Shown: one piece after another, positions 9,304-18,485 of the stretch | Position numbering within the stretch: the first letter of the stretch is position 1 | How the letters are laid out: each line of letters begins with the position of its first letter | Assembly: GCA_945903465.1 (NCBI GenBank) | Contig: CAMDOF010000023.1 | Span: 1-64,000 of the forward strand | DNA from: Opitutus sp. GAS368 | GTDB lineage: Bacteria; Verrucomicrobiota; Verrucomicrobiia; Opitutales; Opitutaceae | Direction of reading: 5' to 3' | Length of the DNA: 64,000 bases | Translations under genes and position numbers: made by a program | Notes under the pieces: generated by a model | What the model saw: the letters and a program-made list of their open reading frames with translations, nothing else | Databases searched by the model: none | What the model was told of the DNA's origin: nothing

Positions 9304-10399
9304 GACGTGGCGATTCGAAACCGTCGGGTCACGCCTAAACTAAACGGAATTTAAAAAAATTCAGCCAAGTTCCCCTTGGATCTTTCGTAACGCTCCGCGA
9401 CGTGGATAGCCACCCTCGCCTATTTTTCTGGGAGCCCAGCATTTCTTTTAAAAGTCAGGCCCGTCGAGGCGGAGGCCCGGCGGATACGCCGAGCGCATTT
9501 TTTGTAGGCCGAGATCACGCCGCGCAACCGCGCCGCTCCCGAGGCGCATGACCGCACCCCCACTCGAACCCACGATGACGGAGCGCGAAGACTTTCCGGA
9601 ACGACCTCTGCCCGATCCGTGACGGGGCGATGCACCTGCCCCCCTGCCCTCACGCCTCATTCGCTCCGTCACGCCTCTGGGATGACGGAGAGCAGGAGGG
9701 GTCTTGAAACTCGCCTGATCGAACCGGACGGGCAGTTTTCCCGCACCCGGCTCTCCGCGGTCGTTCACCGTTGCGGCTAGCGAATCCATCCGGCGGTCGT
9801 GGGTATTTTCCAGAGCTGATAGTGTCCAAAAAAACGTTCGTCGGTGAGGTTGGGGTTGCTACTTCCGAAGACGGAATCATCACCCGTCCCCCCATCTTTG
9901 CTGATCCCTTCGACCAAGTGAGTCCCCTTCGCTCCGCGGTCATTACCCGCGTCATCGCTCCTCCGAGCCTCGCCGCCTTCTGCTCCGGCTGGCACGAGCC
10001 TCCCGGGTTCGCCGCTTGTGCCCGCCGATAGGCGGGCACACCCACCGGACGCAGATCTGCTCTAAAAAAACAGAACCTTTGCGGACCGCCCGAGCCTGCG
10101 GACCCGCCGCGGCGGTAATTGGACAAGCCGTCGTTCCGGTCTTTTCCGTTCGGCGCAGAGTTTCCCTTGGTTCAATCCCGATAGGCTTCGCCTGATTTGA
10201 AGAGGTTCGATTCCATGGGCTGAGGCATTGAGGGGCTGATGAGATCGGCCTTGCTGTCGTTACGGGCTGGCGGCCTTGCTCACCGGTTGCTCGCCAGTCC
10301 CCTCGCGGGGTTTGCAGTTACCGGGCATTTTCCGCGCAATGACGAAATTGGCGGAAAGGATTTTTGTGCTCTTAGATTTTCTGGTTTTCGGGAGCGCGA
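9304..10399. other. Intergenic region, no supported gene
   Basis: About 1.1 kb between the convergently placed pilus-like operon promoter side and the 3-prime end of the TonB receptor gene. Open frames here have arginine/glycine/proline-biased translations with no recognisable domain and no leader, so they are judged non-coding. The upstream part (9304-9420) must contain the promoter of the pilus-like operon; an A/T-rich stretch occurs at 9340-9362. One strong hairpin lies at 10017-10040. A weak 7-bp inverted repeat lies near 10329-10357, after the receptor stop. Confidence 0.6.
10017..10040. repeat. Perfect 10-bp hairpin with GATA loop
   Basis: TGTGCCCGCC at 10017-10026, loop GATA, then the exact reverse complement at 10031-10040. 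There is no T-tract on either side, so an intrinsic terminator is unlikely. It resembles a repetitive extragenic palindrome, but no second copy was seen in this window. Confidence 0.6.
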
Positions 10400-13300
10400 T
10401 CAGAACGTGCCCTTCACCCCAACCGTCCAAAGCTGCGCGTAATCATAGCGGGAGAAAATCTTCGCTGGTTCCGGCGTGTTCGGTCCGCGACGCTCCACAT
10501 CTTCCATCGCGTCGGCGAGATTGCGGACACTCGCAAAAACTCCCAGGCGGCTGGAGAAATTGTACTCGCCCTTTAAATCAACGTAGAGGGCCTGCCCAAT
10601 CCAGTTAAACGACCCCGCTTCAATGCTGCGGGGTGATGCCGCAATCGGGGTCGTCCGGCGCGGACCACGAAAATTCCAATTCATGCGCACATTATACTTT
10701 GGGCGCGTGAGACTCACCCCCCAGTTGTAGACCCGCGGTTGATAGTTGGAGAAGCTCGAGGTGACATCACCCGTCGCCCGCTGTGCGGTCACGTTCGCAA
10801 ACACCTGCAAGCCCCGCGCCCACGGCGGCAAAAACGTCAGGGCCTGCTTGTACTCGAACTCGGTCCCCTCCATTCGCACCAGACCGGGCACATTGTAATT
10901 CGTCGCGACGTAATACGGCTCGTAAGTCTCCCGATCGAGACCGTAGTGCGAGAGAAACTCCGGCGTGGCCTGAAAAACCAATGAACCAAACATATTGCGG
11001 AAATCCCGGCGATACGCACCGATCGAGATCTGCCCGACTTGTTCGAAATAATATTCGACGCGTACCTTGGTCGTGTGCGCGCTCCACGCTTTAATCCCCG
11101 CATTATTCACACTGATCCGGTTGCTACTCGGATTCGGGGGCAACTCCGTGTCGGGCAAAGTCAAGCCGCCGGAATATTGATCCACCCCAGGGCGACCGAC
11201 TGATTGGTAGAACGCTCCGCGTATAATTAAATTCTCCCGCAGGTTGAAACTCGCGTTGATGCTCGGAAAAAAACGCAAGTACTCCTTCTGAATATGCGCG
11301 CCCCGGTCGAGGTAGGTGAGCTTGGAAATCGCCAGCGCATTGGCGATCGCCGGGCCTCCCGCTGGATTCTGAATCGTTGTCGGCTCAATCAACGCTGGCA
11401 CGGCCACGCGGCTCGCCCCCGTTCCCGTGTATAAAATAGTACCGGAAGCATCCCGCTGCGGGATCACGTCCCCCTTTGCGTCGCGCCGATAGTTGAGCGT
11501 CGGGTCGCTCACAAACCCGTAGGCATTTACATTCGTCTGCTCAGCGCGGACGCCGCCGACAATTTTAAGGCGGCTGTGAAAAAGCGCGAGGTCTCCACGC
11601 ACATAAGTCGCCGCCACCACTTCCGACGCATACTTGGAGCGCGCGACCGCGTTGCGATAATCTCCGTTTAAATCACGGGTAAAATAGTCCGGATGCTTGT
11701 TATAAAGCTCCCATAACTTGTAGCCATCCGGCCACTGCACCCGAGGGAAACCCCAGGGCGCGATCCGCTTTGAAAAAATTTCGTCCAGCATGCCGCCCGC
11801 CCCGTCGTCCGTGCCCGCGGCGGCTGGCGTGGTCGTCCGGATTTTATCCGCGCCGACGTACGTGTAGGTGTCGCTCCGCCCGCGCATATCGCGAGCCCAG
11901 TGTTGCAGGGCCCCGCCAACTTTGAGCGAAGCGGGATTACTCCCCAGCTGAAAATCGCGCCCGAGGTTACCTTTGATACTCCTCTGCAGATCGGCCCCTT
12001 CCGTCGGCGTACTCGTACCCGAATTGATCACATAACTCCCCAGACTATACGGATCGACCAGAGCACCCGTCACGCTGTCCCGAACAATAATCTTACCCGG
12101 GCGCTCGGCCGTAACCTCATTAAATCCCACCGTGACATCCGTCCGCTGCGCGCTCGTCGTGCGGAAATAACCTTTATCGATGTCGCGATAGTGATTGGTC
12201 GAATGCGAAAAGCTCGCCCCAAAATCGCCTTTCCAAACCGGCCCATTGTGCCGCCAAATAATTGTCGGAGTGTACGTCGTGCCCGATTTTTCCGCCGCGC
12301 CCGCATTATCGGTGAGATTCCCCTGGCCCACATCCCCATTCGTCGTGCGGAGATCGAAATTTCCCGGCAGCACCCGCGTGATGTTAAACGTGAGCGTGCG
12401 ATTGTTGAAATCGGAGTAGAACATCGCGTATTGAAACGAAAATGAAATCATGTCGTTCCGCGTCAGCTTAAAGTCCATCGTCGTACCCACGGAGTTCCGG
12501 ATGGAAGGGAAATTGCCATCACTCACGCTAAAATTGGAAAGGTAAGGCTTGTCCGGCGTGGTGTCGGGTAAGGCTCCGGGGACACTGACCCCATTGACGA
12601 CGACCGGCGCGTTGGTGCCATTCCCCGCACCCCGCCACGTATTCGAGAAATAATCCTGCAAGGTATATTGCGAGGACCGGGCGCCCGAAAGCGTAAAGCC
12701 AAAGCGTTTGTTAACGGGAGCGATATAGGAAAAATCAAACCCTGGACGAATTTTGTAAGTTTCATCCCGGGTGGGCCCGGGCGTTTTGTGCAGCTGTTTC
12801 TCAGCGTCGCGGAACATTAAAAATGCGCTCCAGTTGAGCACGGGTTTCGAACGTTCGAACGCCCCGCGTGGAACCATATTGACGCCGCCGGCCAAAGCGG
12901 AACCCGGGGACTCGGGCGTGGGCGAATGAAAGACCTCAATACGCGCGATGTTGTTAATCGAAATCTGCTCGAGCTCGACCCGCCGCCCCGCATTCCCCGA
13001 TGAAGCACTCGCCATGCTGAAACCGCCCATCGTCACAGGTACATTATCCGCGGGCGCCCCGCCCATCGAAATCGCTCGCGAGACCCCGCCCCCCGTATCC
13101 ATCGCCATGCCGGGCACAAATTTCAAAAACTCCCCGACGTTGCCCTCGGCCACGTGCCCAAACTCATCGGCGGAAACCACATTCAGAATATTGGGGGCAA
13201 ATCGCTGCTCATTGATCGCGATCGCCGCGCCGTCCATCTCTCTCGAGGCTCCGACCACAAATTCAGAAAGCTTAATCGTGCCACTTTCTTTGTCGCCAGC

Positions 13301-13663
13301 CGCCGGCTTGCGCGCCTCGCCCAAATTGAAATCCCGTTGGACCACGGTGCCACCAGGGATGAGGACCGTGGCTAGCTGCACTTCCAATCCTGTAAAAAAA
13401 ACGCGAACTTTGACGGCGCCCGCCGGCAGGCCCGAGAAGCGATATTGGCCGGTCGCATCGGTAAAAACCTCCCACGACGAGCCCTCAATCGTCAGGCGCG
13501 CCTTTTCCAAAAACTCGCCGTTGCGAGTGTTAATGACATGCCCCTCGAGGGTGCCGTTGGCGGCAACTTGGGCGTTGAGCGAGCCGACGGCGAGGACGGC
13601 CCACAGCAGGAGGCGCCGCGGCCAAGCCCGCGGGGAATTAAGACCGGACGAAAGAAGCATCAT
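10400..13663 (-). CDS. TonB-dependent receptor with carboxypeptidase-regulatory-like domain
   Basis: About 1087 residues from the chosen start. A signal peptide (LLLWAVLAVGSLNAQ) is followed by a carboxypeptidase-regulatory-like beta-sandwich (GTLEGHVINTRNGEFLEKAR ... GQYRFSGLPAG). A plug domain follows, with NVVSADEFGHVAEGNVGEFL, VEVFHSP-like (IARIEVFHSP) and ALAGGVNMV. The large barrel ends in aromatic FSSRLGVFASVRNLADAMED and a terminal Phe, as expected for outer-membrane insertion. It imports a large or scarce nutrient using TonB energy; the ligand cannot be read from sequence. The frame opens upstream at 13747, but the added 28 residues (many Trp/Arg/Cys) do not fit a leader, so the ATG-ATG pair at 13658-13663 is preferred. 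No outer-membrane lipoprotein partner of the SusD type is adjacent. Confidence 0.9.
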   Translation of the reverse strand: MMLLSSGLNSPRAWPRRLLLWAVLAVGSLNAQVAANGTLEGHVINTRNGEFLEKARLTIEGSSWEVFTDATGQYRFSGLPAGAVKVRVFFTGLEVQLATVLIPGGTVVQRDFNLGEARKPAAGDKESGTIKLSEFVVGASREMDGAAIAINEQRFAPNILNVVSADEFGHVAEGNVGEFLKFVPGMAMDTGGGVSRAISMGGAPADNVPVTMGGFSMASASSGNAGRRVELEQISINNIARIEVFHSPTPESPGSALAGGVNMVPRGAFERSKPVLNWSAFLMFRDAEKQLHKTPGPTRDETYKIRPGFDFSYIAPVNKRFGFTLSGARSSQYTLQDYFSNTWRGAGNGTNAPVVVNGVSVPGALPDTTPDKPYLSNFSVSDGNFPSIRNSVGTTMDFKLTRNDMISFSFQYAMFYSDFNNRTLTFNITRVLPGNFDLRTTNGDVGQGNLTDNAGAAEKSGTTYTPTIIWRHNGPVWKGDFGASFSHSTNHYRDIDKGYFRTTSAQRTDVTVGFNEVTAERPGKIIVRDSVTGALVDPYSLGSYVINSGTSTPTEGADLQRSIKGNLGRDFQLGSNPASLKVGGALQHWARDMRGRSDTYTYVGADKIRTTTPAAAGTDDGAGGMLDEIFSKRIAPWGFPRVQWPDGYKLWELYNKHPDYFTRDLNGDYRNAVARSKYASEVVAATYVRGDLALFHSRLKIVGGVRAEQTNVNAYGFVSDPTLNYRRDAKGDVIPQRDASGTILYTGTGASRVAVPALIEPTTIQNPAGGPAIANALAISKLTYLDRGAHIQKEYLRFFPSINASFNLRENLIIRGAFYQSVGRPGVDQYSGGLTLPDTELPPNPSSNRISVNNAGIKAWSAHTTKVRVEYYFEQVGQISIGAYRRDFRNMFGSLVFQATPEFLSHYGLDRETYEPYYVATNYNVPGLVRMEGTEFEYKQALTFLPPWARGLQVFANVTAQRATGDVTSSFSNYQPRVYNWGVSLTRPKYNVRMNWNFRGPRRTTPIAASPRSIEAGSFNWIGQALYVDLKGEYNFSSRLGVFASVRNLADAMEDVERRGPNTPEPAKIFSRYDYAQLWTVGVKGTF

Positions 13664-14083
13664 AAGGGGTTGGGTCAAGACGTAGGGCCACTCGGGACAG
13701 GGGGACCGCACGGTAAATTTGAACCAGCGGTAAAAGCAATCTCGCAAGAGAAATCTGCGTCTCTTGAAACGATCAGCAACCGCCCCGCGCTCTCGGTTGC
13801 GCCCCGCGCTCCGCCCCGATCACGGGCTAACGTTTGCCAGCCAAAATCAAGGAGCACCGCCCTTTTCATCTCACGTCGAGGGTCTCACTTTTTTTGAGCT
13901 GAAATAAAAAAGAACCGGCGACCTGGCGCGCCCCCGGGCGTTAGCAATCGACCGCGCGTCCTCCCCTTAAACGAGAGCCCGCGACGACGGGAGAGGGTCG
14001 TCGTTTCGTTAGCGCGATCGAGCCGATCCGTTGCCCGGTCGCTTCTACACTTGCCCGCCACCGACCGCGTTCTACTGTCCGCC
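13664..14083. other. Divergent intergenic region
   Basis: About 420 bp between the divergently transcribed TonB receptor and the DcuC-like transporter; promoters for both should lie here. No clear operator or riboswitch fold was recognised. Short frames in this stretch look non-coding. Confidence 0.5.
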
Positions 14084-15367
14084 ATGCAGTTTTTCGCGGC
14101 CTTGGTCATCATCGCGCTCGCGGTCTATGGCCTCGTGCGCCAAGTGGAGGTTAGACTCACCCTTTTTACCGCCGGGCTTGCGCTCGCGACGCTGGCGTTG
14201 AAGCCGCTCGTGATTTTCGAGGTGTTCCTCGCCGAGATGGGTAATGGCAAGACCATCGGGCCCATTTGCACCGCGATGGGCTACGCCTACGTGCTGCGGG
14301 CCACCGGTTGCGATCGCGAACTCGTGCAACGACTGCTCGCGCCGGCGCGCCGGACTTGGTGGCTGCTGATTCCCGGAGGTTGCCTCGCCGGTTTCATCGC
14401 CAACATCGCCATCACGAGCCAGACCGCCGTCGCCGCGGCGGTCGGTCCCATTCTCGTACCCTTGATGCTGGCGGCCGGCTATCCAGCGGGCGCCGCCGCC
14501 GCCACCCTCGTGCTCGGCTGCTCCGGGGGCGGCAGCTTGTACAATCCCGGCGATGCCGACCTCGTCGCGATTCAGGAGGCGAGCCAGGCCCCGATGAAGC
14601 AGGCGCTCGGTGCGATGTTCTGGCCACTCCTCGGCGGCTTCGCCACTGCTGTATCGGTATTTTCACTACTGACACGGCGACAGCCGGGAAGTGAACCCAT
14701 CCCCTGCGCCGCGCTACCAGCGACCGCCGCAAGCAGTCACTGGAAGGCGCTGCTGCCACCGCTGCCGATGGCGATGATCTTTCTGGCGATGCCCGGCTTC
14801 GTGTTTCACTCGTTGCCCGCGCCTTTCGAGAAGGGGCTGCCGGTGTCGCACGCGATGATCCTTGCGACCATCGTCGTGCTGATTCTGTGCCGTGGCGAGC
14901 TGACGGCCCAAGTACGGGCGTTTTTTGAAGGCCTCGGCTACGCCTACGCCAACATCATTTCCTTGATCGTCACGGCGAGCTGCTTCATCGCCGGCATGAC
15001 GGAGGTCGGTTTGACCCAAAGGCTCGTCGATCTCGCTTCCAGCGAGGGCATCGGGGGTAAACTGGCCGCCGGATTTTTTCCCGGAGTGCTCGGAGTCATC
15101 ACCGGATCTGGCATCGGCCCCAGTGTGGCGTTTTCGAAAGCCGTGCTGCCCGGGCTCAGAGACAACCTGGCGCTGGCACTCGACCTCGGCGTACTTGCGG
15201 CGATCGCCGCCACCTTTGGCCGGACCATGTCACCCGCGGCCGCCGTCGTGATTTTCTCCGCCAACCAAGCCGGTGTGCCCGCGACCGAAATCGTGCGGCG
15301 GACCGCCTTCCCACTGATCGCGGGTTTGGTCGTGGCCCTGCTGCTGATCGTGGCGCGAGGAAACTGA
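14084..15367 (+). CDS. DcuC-type C4-dicarboxylate/anion transporter family protein
   Basis: About 427 residues, strongly hydrophobic throughout with roughly 11-13 membrane segments. The sequence MQFFAALVIIALAVYGLVRQ starts with a membrane helix, as in DcuC family members. Internal family-like segments include SQTAVAAAVGPILVPLMLAA, GCSGGGSLYNPGDADLVAIQ and GSGIGPSVAFSKAVLP, which fit ion-transporter (IT) superfamily re-entrant loops. The family exchanges C4-dicarboxylates such as fumarate and succinate; actual substrate here is unknown. The open frame begins at a TTG at 14051, but the ATG at 14084 aligns with a membrane-helix N-terminus and is preferred. It stands alone and is not obviously co-transcribed with xylR, which lies on the other strand. 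Confidence 0.8.
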   Translation: MQFFAALVIIALAVYGLVRQVEVRLTLFTAGLALATLALKPLVIFEVFLAEMGNGKTIGPICTAMGYAYVLRATGCDRELVQRLLAPARRTWWLLIPGGCLAGFIANIAITSQTAVAAAVGPILVPLMLAAGYPAGAAAATLVLGCSGGGSLYNPGDADLVAIQEASQAPMKQALGAMFWPLLGGFATAVSVFSLLTRRQPGSEPIPCAALPATAASSHWKALLPPLPMAMIFLAMPGFVFHSLPAPFEKGLPVSHAMILATIVVLILCRGELTAQVRAFFEGLGYAYANIISLIVTASCFIAGMTEVGLTQRLVDLASSEGIGGKLAAGFFPGVLGVITGSGIGPSVAFSKAVLPGLRDNLALALDLGVLAAIAATFGRTMSPAAAVVIFSANQAGVPATEIVRRTAFPLIAGLVVALLLIVARGN

Positions 15368-15664
15368 AACCTCGGCGCGGACCGCCCTTCAGCACGAGCG
15401 GCCGTCGTGCTGGGCGCACCGTTGGTGGGCCGCACCCAGCACCGCCCTGCCGCTAATTCGCCGCGTTCTCACGCTGAACGCCACCCTGGGGAGCCATGGC
15501 ACTGGCGCGATGATCGGCCGACCGCCACGACGGCAACGAGCACAGCGCAGACCGCGGGCCCGATCCGGTTGACCGCGCACCGGGACGCGCTCGATTCTTG
15601 CTTGGTCGGCGGCGGTCACGGACCGCGGGCCCGATCCGGTTGCCCGGGCAGCGGGACCACGGCG
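15368..15664. repeat. Convergent intergenic region with hairpin and a 21-bp direct repeat
   Basis: Just after the transporter stop is a perfect 8-bp inverted repeat, CAGCACGA at 15390-15397 and TCGTGCTG at 15405-15412, with no T-run. A 21-bp sequence beginning ACCGCGGGCCCGATCC occurs twice as exact direct copies, at 15551-15571 and 15622-15642, 71 bp apart. No gene was seen. Confidence 0.55.
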
Positions 15665-16921
15665 TCAACGACCCGTGCGTTGCTGCGCGCGATAAGCGTA
15701 GGGACTCTCGCCCGTCTCCCGCCGGAACGCCACGCTCAGGTAACTCGCATCGGCAAAACCCGCCAAGTCCGCCACCACCGCGATCGAAACCTCGCTCTCA
15801 GCCAAAAAGTGTTTCGCCCGCTCGATTCGTTGCTGCACAATCTGCCGGTGCGGTGAATGGCCCAGAGCTTTTTTAAATTTCCGCTCCAATAGTGTCCGTG
15901 ACATCGGCACCGCCCGCCGCACGTCGCTCACGTCAATCCCCTCGCCCACATGCTCACGAATATAACGGAGCGCCTGAGCCACCCTCGCGTCGGCCACCGC
16001 CACCACATCAGTCGACGGTCGCTCCACCACCCGCACCGGCGCCACAAAGCGCGTCGGACGACCCGGTCTTTCACCCTGCATCATCCGCGCCAGCATCGCG
16101 GCCGCCTCATAGCCGGTCCGGCGCGCGTTGGGTTGAACACTACTCAGCGGCGGCGTGCAGAGCTCACACAAGACATCATCGTTATCGACCCCCAGCACCG
16201 CGATCGCCTCCGGTACGGCCCAGTGGCGCGACTGACAGGCCTCCAGCACTTGCTGAGCGCGTCCGTCGTAACAGGCAAAGACACCGAGCGGCCGCGGCAA
16301 GGTCGCCAGCCAATCCGCCATCGCGGTAATCTCCTCATCCGAACCCGGTCGTTTTTCCCGGCTCCGCCCCCGCGGATAGACCGCACATGATCGCCCCGCC
16401 TTCAGGACCGCGGCGCGAAACTCTTCCCCGCGCTGTCGCGCCCAGAGATATTGCGAATCACCAAAAAAGGCACAGTGGCGAAAGCCCTTGCCCAGTAAAT
16501 GCTCCGCGGCGAGCTGCGCCACCGCGACATTATCAACACTCACCCGGGGAAATTCTGAGGCAAAACGCTCCGCGCTCACATCCACGACCGGCAATCCCGT
16601 CCGCCGGAGCGCCCGCGCGATTTCCGGGGAGTCCACCCGGGCGATAATCCCATCGCCTGCCCATTGCTGCAGCCACGCCGGCAACGGCGCCAACCGCGCC
16701 TGCTCCGAAAATCGGATCGCCCAACGCTCCCCTGCCCGCGTCCAGTCGCGCACGCCGTAAAGTAAATCGCGGCCATACCGATTGGAGGTCTCGATCAACA
16801 AGGCCACCTTGAAAGTCTTGGCGTCGGCCGGTGACTTCACCGCCACAACCGCAGTCGCGCCCGACGCAGGTTTACCGGCTAATCGACCCCTGTGAGATTC
16901 TCCAGCGCGCCATCGAGACAT
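15665..16921 (-). CDS. xylR: XylR-type AraC-family transcriptional regulator with sugar-binding domain
   Basis: 418 residues. The N-terminal two thirds (about 37-300) is a LacI/periplasmic-binding-protein-like sensor (KVALLIETSNRYGRDLLYGV ... GDGIIARVDSPE ... GLPVVDVSAE ... VSVDNVAVAQLAAEHLLGKG). The last 100 residues are an AraC-type double helix-turn-helix (VSDVRRAVPMSRTLLERKFK ... VSIAVVADLAGFADASYLSV ... FRRETGESPYAYR). This is the architecture of E. coli XylR, which binds D-xylose and activates xylose genes. The gene is divergent from xylA with a 98-bp shared control region, strong support for the assignment. About 36 residues precede the sensor domain and could be non-native if a later start is used; no better in-frame ATG was identified. 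Confidence 0.93.
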   Translation of the reverse strand: MSRWRAGESHRGRLAGKPASGATAVVAVKSPADAKTFKVALLIETSNRYGRDLLYGVRDWTRAGERWAIRFSEQARLAPLPAWLQQWAGDGIIARVDSPEIARALRRTGLPVVDVSAERFASEFPRVSVDNVAVAQLAAEHLLGKGFRHCAFFGDSQYLWARQRGEEFRAAVLKAGRSCAVYPRGRSREKRPGSDEEITAMADWLATLPRPLGVFACYDGRAQQVLEACQSRHWAVPEAIAVLGVDNDDVLCELCTPPLSSVQPNARRTGYEAAAMLARMMQGERPGRPTRFVAPVRVVERPSTDVVAVADARVAQALRYIREHVGEGIDVSDVRRAVPMSRTLLERKFKKALGHSPHRQIVQQRIERAKHFLAESEVSIAVVADLAGFADASYLSVAFRRETGESPYAYRAQQRTGR

Positions 16922-16946
16922 GGCTCAAACAGCGTCCCCTGGTGTA

Positions 16947-16974
16947 AAAAATCAAAATAAATATAATGATTTTT
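16947..16974 (+). promoter_or_regulatory. Candidate XylR operator overlapping the xylA -10 element
   Basis: In the 98-bp xylR-xylA gap there is an inverted repeat AAAAATCA (16947-16954) and TGATTTTT (16967-16974) with a 12-nt A/T-rich spacer. A perfect TATAAT lies at 16962-16967 on the xylA strand. The hexamer 17 nt upstream (CTGGTG) is a poor -35 match, as expected for an activator-dependent promoter. Assignment to XylR is inference from position and symmetry. Confidence 0.5.
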
Positions 16975-17019
16975 GTTATCAAAGCTTACGCGCCTTCAGG
17001 TATCTTCGCAGGAATTCCT

Positions 17020-18348
17020 ATGAAAAAAACGCGCGCGCATTTCCCTGGTATCCCGACGATCGCCTACGAAGGGCCGACTTCGACCAACCCTCTCGCCTTC
17101 CGCCACTACAACCCCGATGAAATCGTCGATGGGCAGACGATGGCGCAGCATCTCCGTTTTTCGATCGCCTACTGGCACGCGTTTCGCGGCACGGGCTCAG
17201 ATCCGTTCGGGCCCGGTACGATCGTGCGCCCGTGGGAGAGCGGCCGAGACCCCGTCTCCGTGGCCAAACTCCGCATGGATGCCGCGTTTGAATTTTTCCA
17301 GAAAATCCGCGCGCCTTTCTACGCGTTCCACGATCGCGACATCGCGCCCGAGGGGCGCACGCTTGCCGAATCGAATCGCCACCTCGACGCGGTGGTCACG
17401 CACGCGACCGATCTGCAGGCCGCGACGGGGGTGCGACTTCTCTGGGGCACCGCGAATCTCTTTTCCAACCCGCGCTACATGGCCGGCGCCGCCACCAACC
17501 CCGATGCGCACGTCTTCGCCTACGCCGCGGCGCAGGTGAAAAAAGCCCTTGAGGTCACCCAGCAACTCGGCGGAGAAAACTACGTATTCTGGGGCGGTCG
17601 CGAGGGCTACGAGACGCTCTTGAACACTCGTTTGAAGCGCGAGCAAGATCATCTTGCGGCGTTCATGCACATGGCCGTGGCCTATGCCAAATCGATCGGC
17701 TTCAAGGGCCAGTTTTTAATCGAGCCAAAACCCAAGGAGCCCACGAAGCATCAGTACGACTTCGACGTCGCCAGCGGCATCGCCTTTCTCCGGACATACG
17801 GGCTGGAAAAGCACTTTAAATTTAATATCGAGACGAACCACGCCACGCTGGCGGGTCACTCGTTCCAACACGAAATCGAAGTCGCCGCCGCTCAGGGCAT
17901 GCTCGGATCCATTGATGCCAACTCCGGCGACCTCCTGCTGGGCTGGGACACCGACCAGTTTAATACGGACGTCAAGGAACTGACGCTGGCCATGACCTCG
18001 ATCCTGCGGGCGGGCGGTCTTGGTCGAGGTGGATTCAATTTTGATGCCAAGCTCCGCCGACCCTCCATTGATGCGGAGGATCTTTTCCATGCGCATATTG
18101 GCGGCATGGATGCCTATGCACTCGCGTTCAAAATTGCGCGACGGATCCTCGCTGATGGTAAATTCGAGGAGTTCCTCAGCACCCGCTACGCCAGTTACGA
18201 CACGGGCTATGGTCGTGACATCGCGGCGGGCCGGAGCAATTTCCGCGAGCTCGAGAAGCTTGTCCTCACCAAGCTGGGCGAGCCCACGCCGAAATCCGGC
18301 AAGCAGGAGTATCTGGAAAATTTGTTGAATACATACCTGCACGGCTAA
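17020..18348 (+). CDS. xylA: Xylose isomerase
   Basis: 442 residues, normal length for class II xylose isomerases. It converts D-xylose to D-xylulose in the cytoplasm, using two divalent metal ions. Visible signatures are [10 protein letters not shown]-like [17 protein letters not shown] near the N-terminus, the catalytic His/Asp motif [25 protein letters not shown], the metal-binding [35 protein letters not shown] and GSIDANSGD. The ATG at 17020 aligns with E. coli XylA and has a GCAGGA ribosome-binding site at 17009-17014; a frame opening at 16966 would add 18 residues overlapping the -10 box. A xylulokinase gene is not present nearby, so the pathway must be completed elsewhere. Confidence 0.97.
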   Translation: MKKTRAHFPGIPTIAYEGPTSTNPLAFRHYNPDEIVDGQTMAQHLRFSIAYWHAFRGTGSDPFGPGTIVRPWESGRDPVSVAKLRMDAAFEFFQKIRAPFYAFHDRDIAPEGRTLAESNRHLDAVVTHATDLQAATGVRLLWGTANLFSNPRYMAGAATNPDAHVFAYAAAQVKKALEVTQQLGGENYVFWGGREGYETLLNTRLKREQDHLAAFMHMAVAYAKSIGFKGQFLIEPKPKEPTKHQYDFDVASGIAFLRTYGLEKHFKFNIETNHATLAGHSFQHEIEVAAAQGMLGSIDANSGDLLLGWDTDQFNTDVKELTLAMTSILRAGGLGRGGFNFDAKLRRPSIDAEDLFHAHIGGMDAYALAFKIARRILADGKFEEFLSTRYASYDTGYGRDIAAGRSNFRELEKLVLTKLGEPTPKSGKQEYLENLLNTYLHG

Positions 18349-18379
18349 ACGCGCCGGACATTTTTACGGGTCAGTGAAA

Positions 18380-18404
18380 GTTTCGCTCTACTTCGGAGCG
18401 AAAC
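18380..18404. other. Perfect hairpin after xylA
   Basis: GTTTCGCTC at 18380-18388 pairs with GAGCGAAAC at 18396-18404 around a 7-nt loop, 31 nt after the xylA stop. It lacks a T-tract, so it may protect the transcript end or act with Rho rather than be an intrinsic terminator. Confidence 0.5.
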
Positions 18405-18485
18405 ACGGAGATTGGATTAGGCGGGTTGACCGCGCACGAAACGATTCGCCTCCGTTTCGTCGCCGGGCGGTCCGCCGCTCTCCGC

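Noticed and set aside
9650-10126. Minus-strand 158-codon frame between the pilus-like operon and the TonB receptor
   Set aside because: Composition is Gly/Arg/Pro-biased without motif; likely non-coding DNA in a GC-rich genome.
10150-10230. GGTTCAATCC and GGTTCGATTCC segments resembling a tRNA T-loop
   Set aside because: No flanking stem, D-arm or acceptor stem could be built.
12948-13685. 245-codon + strand frame over the TonB receptor leader and plug
   Set aside because: Antisense to a receptor with full plug and barrel signatures.
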